Origin: GSA-30 sp036384435
GTDB taxonomy: Bacteria; Pseudomonadota; Gammaproteobacteria; Xanthomonadales; Rhodanobacteraceae
NCBI RefSeq assembly: GCF_036384435.1
Contig: NZ_DASVMI010000043.1
Location: 5,474-69,473, forward strand
DNA length: 64,000 nt
Direction: 5' to 3'
Shown here: in pieces, positions 17,734-26,651 of the stretch
Position numbering within the stretch: position 1 is the stretch's first letter
How the letters are laid out: every line of letters begins with the position of its first letter
The notes under the pieces: model-generated
Database searches by the model: none
Seen by the model: only the letters and a program-made list of their open reading frames with translations
Told to the model about the DNA's origin: nothing
Program-made: the position numbers and the translations under genes

Positions 17734-18996
17734 TCAGGATGTGACGTCGGCCACAACGGGCGCACCCGGCGCCACTATGCGGGCTTCCCGGCGGAAGACG
17801 AACAGGGCCATCAGAATCGCAGCCATTGGTGCCAGGGTCATGTAGAAGGCGCGATCGCCACCGATATGGCTGAAGACCAGCCCGGTGATGAAGGAGCCAA
17901 GCGTGCCGCCCAGGGCCGAGAACACCACGATGAGTCCGGTCATCGACGCGTGCCGTTCGACCGGCAGGGCGCTGAGCATCACCGAATTGACCACCGGGTA
18001 GATCGGTGCCATCAGCAACCCGATCAGTGGCAGCGCGTAGGCCACCGGCGGCGCATTGAGCCAGTTCACATCCGGGCGGAGCTCCACTCGGGCTGCCAGC
18101 GGCATGGTCACGACGACCAGGACGGCCATGGCCACCACGCAGGCATTGAGCAGGGCATACCAGGACACCCGTCGCAGCAGGTAGCCAGCCAGCAGTCGGC
18201 CCAGGGCCAGGGAGGCGGCATAGATGCTCGCCACCTGCACGCTCATGGCTGGAGGCAGGTGCAGGATCTCGCGGTTGAAGGTCGGCAGCCAGGTGCCCAG
18301 GCTCTGCTCGATCAGCACGTACATGAAGATCGACAGGATGAAGGCATAGACCAGGGGGCGCATGAGCAGCCGCAGCATTTCCACGAATGCGCCGCCGCTG
18401 CGTTGCACCACGCTTCCCTTCATGGCGCGCTCGTCGAGTCGGGTGATCAGTAACATGCCGATGACCAGCGCACTGGCGGCAGCCGGTATCCAGTACACCT
18501 GGGTCCAGCTCAAGCGGCCAGGATCGTGAGGGTCGATATACGCGCCGAACAGCCAGTAACCACAAAGCACGCCGAGCATGAAGAGCCCCTCGATGACGTT
18601 CATCAGGCTGGCGTGTTGCTGGCGCGTGGCGGTGAGCAATCCAATCGAGGAATACACGCTCACCTTGACCAGCGCGAAGGTGACCCCGATGACGACGAAC
18701 AGCAGCTTGGTCGTGAGGAAACTGGGCATCGTAGCCATGGCCATGCAGGCCAGGCCAACCAGTGCATGCGCCATGATCATCGCGCGTCGATAACCGAAGC
18801 GCGGCAACTGCGATGCAGCCAGGAAAGACACCGCGGCGATCGAAAGATCCTTGCACGCTTCCAGCACGCTGCCGGTTTGCTTGGCGATGCCGAAAGAAAG
18901 AATGCTTTGCAAGATCACGGTGCCGACGCTGTTGAGCAGCACGGCATAGATCATGTAGCTCAGGCCCAGCGAGGCGACGACGAGGATTCGATTCAA
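17734..18996 (-). CDS. MFS sugar transporter
   Basis: The 420-residue protein has about twelve hydrophobic segments of the major facilitator superfamily, with an FHS/FucP-like flavour (RFGYRRAMIMAHALVG after the third helix, paired domain architecture). The start appears to be TTG 18996; no ATG or GTG lies upstream in frame, and the next ATG is inside the first helix. It is the last gene of the leftward unit after the TonB-dependent receptor and the GH65 fusion, so it should carry the disaccharide, or a sugar released from it, across the inner membrane. A strong hairpin pair lies between it and the receptor gene, which may lower its expression relative to the receptor. Confidence 0.82.
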   Translation of the reverse strand: MNRILVVASLGLSYMIYAVLLNSVGTVILQSILSFGIAKQTGSVLEACKDLSIAAVSFLAASQLPRFGYRRAMIMAHALVGLACMAMATMPSFLTTKLLFVVIGVTFALVKVSVYSSIGLLTATRQQHASLMNVIEGLFMLGVLCGYWLFGAYIDPHDPGRLSWTQVYWIPAAASALVIGMLLITRLDERAMKGSVVQRSGGAFVEMLRLLMRPLVYAFILSIFMYVLIEQSLGTWLPTFNREILHLPPAMSVQVASIYAASLALGRLLAGYLLRRVSWYALLNACVVAMAVLVVVTMPLAARVELRPDVNWLNAPPVAYALPLIGLLMAPIYPVVNSVMLSALPVERHASMTGLIVVFSALGGTLGSFITGLVFSHIGGDRAFYMTLAPMAAILMALFVFRREARIVAPGAPVVADVTS

Positions 18997-19067
18997 GCGG
19001 AGCTCTCGGATAACAGATAGATGGCGAGGCCATGCCGGGAGAGGGTAGTTGGGCTTGATGCGCGGAT

Positions 19068-19157
19068 CCGCACGCCACTGCCGCGTGAGGGCGTGGCAGT
19101 GGCGTGCGGGACTTGTTGCGCCTCTCGATCCGAGTGGGCGTGCCTCAGTACGCCCAC
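19068..19157. repeat. Two intercistronic hairpins
   Basis: Perfect 15-base arms at 19068-19082 and 19095-19109 form a very stable stem with a 12-base loop. A second stem GTGGGCGT (19134-19141) with ACGCCCAC (19150-19157) follows. Neither has a T tract. They separate the receptor gene from the MFS gene in the same operon and may set differential mRNA stability. Confidence 0.6.
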
Positions 19158-19184
19158 GCTACCTGTCGCCTGCCTCGAACTTTG

Positions 19185-21674
19185 TCAGAACCGGTACAGC
19201 GCCGACAACATGTAGCTACGACCGAAGATCGCGCGGCCATACACTACGTCGCCGGCGGTGGCGCCGCCAAGCACGCGGTTGTTGCCTTCGGTCAGCGCCA
19301 GCGTATTGCTGATGTTGGTGCCGGTCAGGCGGAAGTTGAAATGCTCGCCCACGTCCGCCTCGGCACCGATATCGATCGTGTGGTACCCCGGCAGGACCTG
19401 ATCGTTGCCCAGGTCGCCGAAGCGCTTGCCTACATGAGTATAGGTGGCGAAGAAGCGCAGGAAACCCCAGTCGGTCGGCACGAACAGGCTGGGTGTCACG
19501 CGATATTGCAGCTTGGGCTGACGCTGCACGACATTGCCGGAGAAGTCGCCGTAATTGTCGTAGCGGGCGTGCGTATAGTCACCGATGGCCTGTACCTGGA
19601 AATTCTCGGTGGGACGAATCGTACCTTCGAATTCCAGGCCGTGCGCACTGGTGGTGCCGGCCAGCGTGACGTTCTGCAAGCCGCCGTCGGGTGTGGAGAT
19701 GAAGGCCTGGTAAGGCAGGTCGCTGAAGTGGTTGTAGAACGCGGTCAGATAGGCACTATAGAACTTGTTTTCGCTCTTGAAGCCAAGTTCGTACTGGCGA
19801 ACCTTCTGAATCTGCGGCGTACCGCCCTGGATATCGTCGAAGCTGGGCATCAACAAACCCGAGTTCAAGCGCAGGAACGCGGACATGTGCTCGGTGAAGC
19901 TGTAATTGGCGCCGGCCGTCCAGGAGGCATGCGATGAGCTTTGCTTGTACGAGGTGAATTGGCCGTTCGGTACCGACGAGCTGTTGTTGTAGACCGTCAG
20001 CGGATTGTTATCCAGGTCCACTGTGGTATTGCCCTCGGCCACGCCGCTGGCGTGCTGGTTTTCCATACGCACGCCGACATCGAACAGCCACTGGTCGTTG
20101 ACCTTCCACGAATCGCTCAGGTAGCCGGCCACGTTACGGCCGCTCCAGGCTTCATAGAAGGCGTCGGACGAACCGCTGGCAAAGCCGTTGTGCGAGATCT
20201 GGGCGCCGTTGTTGAGCGTGACATCGATCAGGCGCGCGTTGTTTTCCAGTGTGGTGAGCACATTGTTGCCCAGGTACCACTGGTCGCGCGTGCCATAGGT
20301 TGCTACGTACGCACCGAAGGTCAGCGTGTTGCCTTCGAACAGTTCCTTGTTGATGCGCAGCTCATCGGTGAACGAGCGGATACGTTTGTCCACGCTCCAC
20401 AGGCCCGTTTCCAGCACCTGCTGGTTCGGATCGACCGTGCCGCCACCGTGCGTATAAACGCCGGTACCCGTGGTGGCCAGGCCGCCAGCGGCAACGACGC
20501 CCGGCATGCCATTGGCGGCGGTGACCGAGTCACTGATGAACTGAGACATGGTTTGCGGCGGCGCCGAACCATTGAACAGCGCCAGCGTAGGCACGTCACC
20601 GCGCACGAAATTGGCACGGTTGCTGACCGACCAGCCATCACCGAACTTCCAGTCGAACTTGGAACCGAACACCGAGAGGTTCATGCCGCGCCCATGCGAC
20701 ACGTCCTTGTTGATGGTGCCAGGCGGATTGCCCGGCGATACCTGCAAGGCGACGTGGCGCAGGTCGTTGCCGAGCAACGTATCGCTCGAAGGATCGAAAC
20801 CGTCCAGGCGATGTACGCTGCCGTTGATGCTGACCAGCGGCGAAGAGGTCAGGAAGGCATCGTTGTCGTTGGTATGACGGGCCGAGAACGAGAACGAGCC
20901 ATTGTCGTCATCGAACTTGTGCGTGATGATCGCCTCGAACTGGCCACCCCGGTTGATCGGGAATTGCGCATCGTGCACACCGTCGCCTTCGCGGGCGAAG
21001 CCGCCGCCGCCGAGGTACCAGTCCTTGGCGATCTGGCCCGCCCAATAGAAATCCACGCGGTGGAAATCCTTGGTGCCGACGGTGGCGCGAATGGTGCCCG
21101 CGCCTTCGGGTGTGTCGGTGCCGTCCTTCTGGATGAAGTTCACGGTGGCGCCGGGCTGGCCCGCCGAGAAGATCGGGGCGGGGCCGCCGCGCAAGACTTC
21201 CACGCGCTGAATCGAATCATCCAGGCGAAACAGGTCCGGCGTGCTCATGAAAGACAGGCCCGAACTGCCGTAGAGTGGCGAGCCATCGAGTTCGGTGGTG
21301 ACGAAGCGCGCATCACCGGCGCCGGGAAAACCACGTACGAAGACGTTCGCACCGGTCTGGCCGCCGCTTGATTCCACCCAGACGCTGGGCACGGCCTTGA
21401 GCAGGTCCGCTGTGCTTGCCGGCGCCACATCCTTGATGTCATCCAGCGACAGCGTGGAGATGGCATAGCTTGCGTCGATTTTCTTGATGCCGCCGGTGCT
21501 GGCCGAACCGGTGACGACCACCTGGTCCAGGTTGCTGACCTCTTTCTTGTTGTTGGTATTGGTGTTCTTGCCACTGCCTGCTGTGGTCTGCGCGTCCTGT
21601 GCGTGCACGGCGCCTGCCATCAAGGCGGCGACGATGGCGGCAGTCAGCAGACGACGCGTCGTAACTTGGCTCAT
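19185..21674 (-). CDS. TonB-dependent outer-membrane receptor for a glucodisaccharide
   Basis: The 829-residue protein has a signal peptide (LLTAAIVAALMAGAVHAQ), an Asn/Thr/Lys-rich spacer, a TonB box (LDQVVVTG near residue 50), a plug domain (about 60-190, with VFVRGFPGAGDARF and IQRVEVLRGG), and a 22-strand barrel ending in the C-terminal phenylalanine required for BAM insertion (LSALYRF). ATG 21674 has a strong GGGGAGG site. It has no N-terminal STN signalling domain. Its place between the GH65 fusion and the MFS gene suggests it brings the phosphorylase substrate across the outer membrane. Iron-siderophore transport is unlikely in this context but not excluded by the fold. Confidence 0.88.
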   Translation of the reverse strand: MSQVTTRRLLTAAIVAALMAGAVHAQDAQTTAGSGKNTNTNNKKEVSNLDQVVVTGSASTGGIKKIDASYAISTLSLDDIKDVAPASTADLLKAVPSVWVESSGGQTGANVFVRGFPGAGDARFVTTELDGSPLYGSSGLSFMSTPDLFRLDDSIQRVEVLRGGPAPIFSAGQPGATVNFIQKDGTDTPEGAGTIRATVGTKDFHRVDFYWAGQIAKDWYLGGGGFAREGDGVHDAQFPINRGGQFEAIITHKFDDDNGSFSFSARHTNDNDAFLTSSPLVSINGSVHRLDGFDPSSDTLLGNDLRHVALQVSPGNPPGTINKDVSHGRGMNLSVFGSKFDWKFGDGWSVSNRANFVRGDVPTLALFNGSAPPQTMSQFISDSVTAANGMPGVVAAGGLATTGTGVYTHGGGTVDPNQQVLETGLWSVDKRIRSFTDELRINKELFEGNTLTFGAYVATYGTRDQWYLGNNVLTTLENNARLIDVTLNNGAQISHNGFASGSSDAFYEAWSGRNVAGYLSDSWKVNDQWLFDVGVRMENQHASGVAEGNTTVDLDNNPLTVYNNSSSVPNGQFTSYKQSSSHASWTAGANYSFTEHMSAFLRLNSGLLMPSFDDIQGGTPQIQKVRQYELGFKSENKFYSAYLTAFYNHFSDLPYQAFISTPDGGLQNVTLAGTTSAHGLEFEGTIRPTENFQVQAIGDYTHARYDNYGDFSGNVVQRQPKLQYRVTPSLFVPTDWGFLRFFATYTHVGKRFGDLGNDQVLPGYHTIDIGAEADVGEHFNFRLTGTNISNTLALTEGNNRVLGGATAGDVVYGRAIFGRSYMLSALYRF

Positions 21675-21700
21675 GGTGTTCCTCCCCAGGTGAACCGGAC

Positions 21701-21738
21701 AGGCCTCGCTTCATCCGACAGGGAATCGGACGAGGCCT
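21701..21738. repeat. Intercistronic hairpin
   Basis: AGGCCTCG (21701-21708) and TCCGA (21714-21718) pair with the contiguous TCGGACGAGGCCT (21726-21738), leaving a 5-base bulge. It sits between the GH65 fusion stop and the receptor start in the same operon. There is no T tract. A role in mRNA processing or stability between the two cistrons is possible. Confidence 0.45.
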
Positions 21739-21751
21739 GGCCGGGCTTGAC

Positions 21752-24700
21752 TCATGTGGTTGTGTGGATGGTGCCGGCCTGCAGCGAGGCCGGAAGTGGG
21801 TCGTGCTGTCGAACAAAATCGTTGATAGCGAAAGATTGCAGGCCTGGCAGTACCGTGTCGGCCTGGGCCAGTTCTGTCGGGTCGCCGATGCCGATGGCGA
21901 ACATGCCGGCCGCCTTGATGCCGGCCACTCCCGCTACGGCGTCTTCCACGCCGATACACAGGGCTGGCGCGATGTCCACGCCCCTGGCGGCGGCAAGGAA
22001 GATTTCCGGGTCGGGTTTGGAGTGCTCGATCGTGGCCGCGTCGACGACGTAGTCGAACAGGTGGGCGATGCCCATGCGGTCGAGCAGTGTGGGGGCATTG
22101 CGACTGGCCGATGCCAGCGCGGTTTTCAATCCGGCGGCACGCACCGATTCGACGGCGTCGCGTGCACCGGGGAGCAAATCCTGCGGTCCGAAATGCTGAA
22201 TGCGCTCGACGTAATAGGCGTTCTTGCGGTCGGCAAGCACGGTCTTTTCCTCGGAGGTATACGACTTCTTGCTGCCTTCGAGGATGATCTCCAGCGAACC
22301 CATGCGATCGACGCCCTTGAGTCGCTCGGCGGTGGTCATCGTGAACGGTACGCCGAGTTCTTCGGCGAGCTGCTTCCAGGCAGCCAGGTGTACGACCGCG
22401 GTGTCGGCGATGACGCCATCCAGGTCGAATATGACCGCCTTCGCATCGGCGTTTGACTCGCGTGCGTCGGCGCGCGGCAAGTGCAGCTCTTCGCCAGCCA
22501 GCAACCGGACCGGGTTGCCGTTATGCAGGAAATCCAGGCTGTCACCGCGTCCCAGGCGATAACGCACGCCATCTCGCGACACTGTCATGCGCAACAGGGC
22601 GTCGCCCCAGCGCACACCAAAGCGGTAGCCGTTCCATGCCGCAGGTAGGCGCGGCACGAGCGAAGGCTTGCCATCGATCACGCGCAGGCCGCCGAAGCCC
22701 CAGCTGAAGGCGAGCCAGCTACCGGCCATCGCCGCCATGTGGATGCCGTGCGCGGCGTTGCCGTGCGAATCGTCCAGGTCCACGCGCAGCGTATCCTGGA
22801 AATAGCGATAGGCTTTGCCGACTTGTCCGACTTCCGCCGCGACGACTCCGAATGTCGACGCCGACAATGTGGAGTCGTGGATGGTGACGCCTTCGTAGTA
22901 TTCGAGATTGCGGCGCTTGGCATCAGCATCCACATCTTCGCCGGCCAGCATCAGGGCAAGCACGGTATCGGCCTGCTTGCATACCTGATGGCGATAGATC
23001 GTCATCGGATGCAGGCGCAGCAGCAGGGGACGCTTGGTTTCCTCGGCCTGTACCTGCAGGCGCGGCAATTCAAGGAAATTGTCGTCTTGGGGGAAGATGC
23101 CAAGCTTGTCGTCGACCGGCAGATACATGGCGTCGGCCGCTTTTCGCCATAGATCGATCTCGTCGTCGCTCAGCCCGATACGCTCACGCAATTGGGCGTA
23201 CTGCACCGGGGCCGCGCCGGCCATCCAGGCGGCCGTATCGGCCGCATCGCGCAGGTGTTTCTGCGCCATGCGGTTGGTGTAATGGTTGTTGTGCACCAGC
23301 GCGGAATATTCGTCCGGGCCGGTGACCTCATGGATGCAGAACGCGCCAGCGCGGCGCGCATTGAAATGGCCGACATCCAGCCAGACGCGTGCGGTCTCGA
23401 ACAACATTTCCGCACCGTGATCGCGCATGAAATCCGTATCGCCACTGGCATCAACATAAAGGCGGATAGCCCAGGCGACCGCGGCATTGATGTGATACTG
23501 CGCCGACCCGCCCGGAAAGTAGGCCGAGCATTCGTCGCCGCTGATGGTGCGCCAGGCGTACAGCGCCCCTCGTGGATGATTGAGTTCGCGCGCATGCAGG
23601 CGTGAACGGTCCAGCGTGCGGTAGCGATAGCTCAGCATGCTGCGCGCCAGGGTCGGCGAAAGCGTCGCCAGCACCGGCAGCATGAAGATCTCGGCATCCC
23701 AGAAGTAATGGCCTTCGTAGCCTTCGCCAGTCAGCCCCTTGGCCGCGGTGCTGCCGTTGCCGTCGCGAGAGCTGGACTGGAACACATGAAAGAGGTTGAA
23801 ACGCAGTGCCTGCTCGCTTTCCACATCGCCGTCGATGGCGATGTCCGCGTCACGCCACAGGTGATCCAGTTCGGCCGATTGGCGTGCGAGCAGCGCGGGA
23901 AAGCCATTATTGAGGCCTTGGCGCAAGGTGTCTTCGGCGCGCGCATACAGTTCGGCGTGCGGTTCGCAGTCGCCCGGCTGTGTCCAGCTATAGGCAGCGA
24001 ATTTTTCGATAGCCACGCTGGAACCGGGCATGAGCATGCCGTCGTACATCTGCATGACGCCATGCGGGACGAGGGCGGCGTGCCGAAACGCCAGGCTGCC
24101 ATCCAGGACGATGTGTCCCTGGGCGCAAATGACCCGGATATCGCTATGGGTAGTTTTCTGCCCGATCCAGGAAATTTCTTCTTCGGCGAAGGTATCGGTG
24201 TTGACCAGGCCACCATCCAGGCGTGCGCCGATGCGCGGGTCATGTCCTTGTTCGACCGCATCCCGTGCCGTGCTGATCGCCGATTCGAGCGTGATCGGTC
24301 CTTCGTAGTCCACGGACGTCACGCGATAACGGATGCCGAGCAGGCCGGGCACGCCCAGGCTGACGACGCGCTCGGCATGGATATCCAGGGTGAAGCCATC
24401 GGGCGATCGCCAGCGAAGGTGTCGACGATACATGCCTGTGCGCAGGTCGAGCTGGCGAGAGAAATCCAGCCATTGGCCGTCTTCCAGCCGCACGGGGGTA
24501 TCGCCCAGGCGCAGGTGGATGCGGGTGGCGTCGGCGACCGGCACGCGCGTGTCGGTATGCGCGGCAAAGCCGGGGAAGCGTTCGTGGTATTCGATCGGCG
24601 TGCGTTCCCACACACCGGCAAGGAAGCTGCCTTGCGTCGGGCTATCGCCTTCCTCCAGGCCAGCACGCACACCCAGGTTGCCATTGGCCAGGGCGAACAG

Positions 24701-24826
24701 ACTTTCTTCCTGCGCCGCGCCGGAGAGTTCGCTCTCGCGCCGAACCAGTATCCAGGGATCGGTCGCAACGGTGCTGGGCGATGCCGAGCAGGCGGCAGGA
24801 GCCGGCATCGAGTCTTGGTGTTCCAA
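21752..24826 (-). CDS. Fused GH65 disaccharide phosphorylase / beta-phosphoglucomutase
   Basis: The 1024-residue protein joins two enzymes of one pathway. Residues about 20-770 are a GH65 inverting phosphorylase: the catalytic acid lies in HEVTGPDEY (E500), followed by NNHYTNRMA and by YRHQVCKQADTVLAL. Residues about 795-1010 are a HAD-family beta-phosphoglucomutase: FDLDGV with nucleophile D801 and acid/base D803, ASASRN, SKPDPEIF and GVEDAVAG. Phosphorolysis of an alpha-glucodisaccharide would give beta-glucose 1-phosphate, which the second half turns into glucose 6-phosphate. TTG 24826 is chosen because GAGGG lies seven bases upstream; ATG 24808 has no such site. Maltose, trehalose, kojibiose and nigerose are all possible substrates. 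Most family members are two separate genes. Confidence 0.92.
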   Translation of the reverse strand: MEHQDSMPAPAACSASPSTVATDPWILVRRESELSGAAQEESLFALANGNLGVRAGLEEGDSPTQGSFLAGVWERTPIEYHERFPGFAAHTDTRVPVADATRIHLRLGDTPVRLEDGQWLDFSRQLDLRTGMYRRHLRWRSPDGFTLDIHAERVVSLGVPGLLGIRYRVTSVDYEGPITLESAISTARDAVEQGHDPRIGARLDGGLVNTDTFAEEEISWIGQKTTHSDIRVICAQGHIVLDGSLAFRHAALVPHGVMQMYDGMLMPGSSVAIEKFAAYSWTQPGDCEPHAELYARAEDTLRQGLNNGFPALLARQSAELDHLWRDADIAIDGDVESEQALRFNLFHVFQSSSRDGNGSTAAKGLTGEGYEGHYFWDAEIFMLPVLATLSPTLARSMLSYRYRTLDRSRLHARELNHPRGALYAWRTISGDECSAYFPGGSAQYHINAAVAWAIRLYVDASGDTDFMRDHGAEMLFETARVWLDVGHFNARRAGAFCIHEVTGPDEYSALVHNNHYTNRMAQKHLRDAADTAAWMAGAAPVQYAQLRERIGLSDDEIDLWRKAADAMYLPVDDKLGIFPQDDNFLELPRLQVQAEETKRPLLLRLHPMTIYRHQVCKQADTVLALMLAGEDVDADAKRRNLEYYEGVTIHDSTLSASTFGVVAAEVGQVGKAYRYFQDTLRVDLDDSHGNAAHGIHMAAMAGSWLAFSWGFGGLRVIDGKPSLVPRLPAAWNGYRFGVRWGDALLRMTVSRDGVRYRLGRGDSLDFLHNGNPVRLLAGEELHLPRADARESNADAKAVIFDLDGVIADTAVVHLAAWKQLAEELGVPFTMTTAERLKGVDRMGSLEIILEGSKKSYTSEEKTVLADRKNAYYVERIQHFGPQDLLPGARDAVESVRAAGLKTALASASRNAPTLLDRMGIAHLFDYVVDAATIEHSKPDPEIFLAAARGVDIAPALCIGVEDAVAGVAGIKAAGMFAIGIGDPTELAQADTVLPGLQSFAINDFVRQHDPLPASLQAGTIHTTT

Positions 24827-24893
24827 CGTAAATCCCTCGCGAGGCGTGTCTTGGGTGATGTCCCGGAGCGTTCCAGGGGTGAGCGGGGCGCGA

Positions 24894-24947
24894 GCATTGC
24901 AGCAAATGATATCGATATCAAGACATCGATATCATTTGCTGCAATGC
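24894..24947. promoter_or_regulatory. 54-bp inverted repeat, probable tandem LacI operators
   Basis: Perfect 23-base arms at 24894-24916 and 24925-24947 flank an 8-base centre. Inside it the palindrome TGATATCGATATCA (24907-24920) has the central CG of LacI-family operators, and a related half (ACATCGATATCA) repeats about 14 bases later. It lies 68 bases upstream of the GH65 fusion start, which suits a repressor site for the LacI protein encoded at 25605. No T tract follows on either strand, so a terminator role is unlikely. Confidence 0.7.
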
Positions 24948-24956
24948 AGTATTTTT

Positions 24957-25490
24957 CTAGATTTTACGGAGACTTAGCTTTGGATGAGGTTGCTTGTACG
25001 AAGAACTCCCAGACTTGGCATCACCCGTTTGGTCATCGACGTAACCGATACTCGGCCAGAACCCTTCGAATAAAGTTCGTTCATTTGGATAAAGCCGGCC
25101 GCCTTCGCGCTGGACGTTGTTCGTTTGCAGGTGGCTTGAGATGAAATGCTGCCCTTCGGCGATGGGGTCGCTGCTTTGTGGTTCTTGCCAGCGACATGGA
25201 TACCGTTGCGACCGCGTTTCCATCACCGGGTATTGGAACGTTTCAGCATCGCTGTCGAAGGGCTGGATGGGGCAACGAACGTCATGGCTCGGCCCCCCGG
25301 GATCGACGTGCGTACGAATTGCCATGTCGCCGTAGTCGGGCAACAGTGATCGGCCGAGGGCGGAAAAGCTGATTCGGGAGCTGGCGCTGGTGTCGGTGAG
25401 CGAACTGTCCGCCTTGGCCGCCAGTGCGATAGGCGACAATAGGACGGACGCGATGGCACGCAGCACTAGCGGAAATTTGGCGGATGACAT
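24957..25490 (-). CDS. Unrecognised secreted protein, 177 aa
   Basis: ATG 25490 has an excellent ribosome-binding site (GGGGAG, six bases upstream) and opens a signal peptide (FPLVLRAIASVLLSPIALAA). The rest is hydrophilic, rich in Ser, Asp and Pro, with two cysteines (VRCPIQ and PCRWQ), no membrane segment and no domain I know. It lies between the divergent LacI gene and the GH65 operon, in the operon's direction, ending ten bases before the operator-like inverted repeat. It may be a periplasmic or extracellular accessory to this sugar locus. The atypical C-terminal half could also reflect a truncated or frameshifted gene. Confidence 0.5.
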   Translation of the reverse strand: MSSAKFPLVLRAIASVLLSPIALAAKADSSLTDTSASSRISFSALGRSLLPDYGDMAIRTHVDPGGPSHDVRCPIQPFDSDAETFQYPVMETRSQRYPCRWQEPQSSDPIAEGQHFISSHLQTNNVQREGGRLYPNERTLFEGFWPSIGYVDDQTGDAKSGSSSYKQPHPKLSLRKI

Positions 25491-25604
25491 GGTGTACTCC
25501 CCGGAATGGGAGTACGCCGAATGTAGGGCCGATCGCTGCCGTGGGGTGCGATCCGTCTTGCGAGGTCAGGATGGGGTGAGACTTATGTCGGGCTTTGAGT
25601 ATCT

Positions 25605-26621
25605 ATGAGTGGCAAACACGGGAAAGGGAAGTCGGAAGCCTCGACCCCCACCAACCTGACCATGGCTGATCTTGCTGCTTTGGCGGGTGTCTCCAAGATC
25701 ACGGTATCGCGCGCCTTGAGCGACAGTCCGCTGGTGAATCGCAAGACACGTGACCATGTGCAGGCCCTGGCTCGCGAACATGGGTACAAGCTGAACGTCA
25801 GTGCCCGCAACCTGAGGTTGCGGCGTAGTCACACCGTGGCGGTGATCGTGGAGATGAAGCCCAGCAGCGATCGAACTATGTTCGATCCCTATCCGCTGGT
25901 GCTGCTTGGCGGCATATCGCAGGAGCTGACTGCCGCCGGCTACAGCGTCCTGTTGACCACACGCCAGGGAGCGACGGCCGCGGCCGTCCAGGCTGCCGAC
26001 GGCATGATTTTGCTGGGCCAGGGTGTGCGTCAGGACGCCGTTCGCCGTTTCGACAAACTGGGCTTGCCCATGGTGGTTTGGGGTGCGCAGGCCGAGCATG
26101 ACGAGCACGTGGTCGTGGGTAGCGACAACCGATCCGGCGGTGCCGCCGTAGCGCGGCGGTTCGTGGCGCATGGACGGCAAAACCCGGTGTTCATTGGCAA
26201 TCCCAGCCACCTGGAAATCTTCGAGCGCCTGAGTGGTTTCGTCGACGCGTTGGCCGAGCATGGCATCAAGCCGCTGTTGATCCGTCGCGACGAATTCACG
26301 GTGGCCTCGGGTGTCGACGCCATCGAATCGCTGGCCTCGCGCGGTGTCGCCTTCGATGCGGTTTTCGCTTGCAGCGATCTGCTGGCCATGGGCGCGGTGC
26401 GCGCCATCGAAGCCTTGGGCCGCAAGGTGCCGGTCGATGTTTCGGTGGTCGGCTACGACGACATGCCCCTGGCCGCCAGTTTCATGCCCCCCTTGAGTTC
26501 TGTTCGCCAGGACTGGCAAGCCGGCGGCATCCTGCTTGCGCGCAAGGCGCTGGCGTTGATCCAGGGCCAACCCGTGGAGTCGGAATCGTTGCCGGTGGAG
26601 TTAGTCGAGCGGGCGACGTGA
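25605..26621 (+). CDS. LacI-family regulator of the GH65 locus
   Basis: The 338-residue protein has an N-terminal helix-turn-helix (TMADLAALAGVSKITVSRAL, residues about 19-38), a hinge (LVNRKTRDHVQALAREHGY), and an effector-binding domain with the usual FVAHGRQNPVFIG, DAVFACSDLLAMGA and VVGYDDMPLAA blocks. The recognition helix with KITVSRA resembles that of the GntR/IdnR subgroup, whose operators are AT-rich palindromes like the one at 24907. It is divergent from the unknown secreted gene and the GH65 operon and probably represses both until an inducing sugar is present. The ATG 25605 start has only a weak GAG site. Confidence 0.9.
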   Translation: MSGKHGKGKSEASTPTNLTMADLAALAGVSKITVSRALSDSPLVNRKTRDHVQALAREHGYKLNVSARNLRLRRSHTVAVIVEMKPSSDRTMFDPYPLVLLGGISQELTAAGYSVLLTTRQGATAAAVQAADGMILLGQGVRQDAVRRFDKLGLPMVVWGAQAEHDEHVVVGSDNRSGGAAVARRFVAHGRQNPVFIGNPSHLEIFERLSGFVDALAEHGIKPLLIRRDEFTVASGVDAIESLASRGVAFDAVFACSDLLAMGAVRAIEALGRKVPVDVSVVGYDDMPLAASFMPPLSSVRQDWQAGGILLARKALALIQGQPVESESLPVELVERAT

Positions 26622-26651
26622 GTGAATGAGTGAGGCCGGCGGCTGCGCCGC

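Noticed and set aside
17714..19078. 454-codon minus-strand frame
   Set aside because: Alternative frame of the MFS gene, arginine/proline-rich with no membrane segments; the overlapping frame has a clear twelve-helix pattern.
19941..21371. 476-codon plus-strand frame
   Set aside because: Antisense to the TonB-dependent receptor, whose plug and barrel motifs are unambiguous.
24894..24947. Inverted repeat read as a terminator or transposon end
   Set aside because: No T tract on either strand, no transposase nearby, and inner LacI-like palindromes explain it better.
23708..25144. 478-codon plus-strand frame
   Set aside because: Antisense to the GH65 domain and reads through the operator repeat; no motif.
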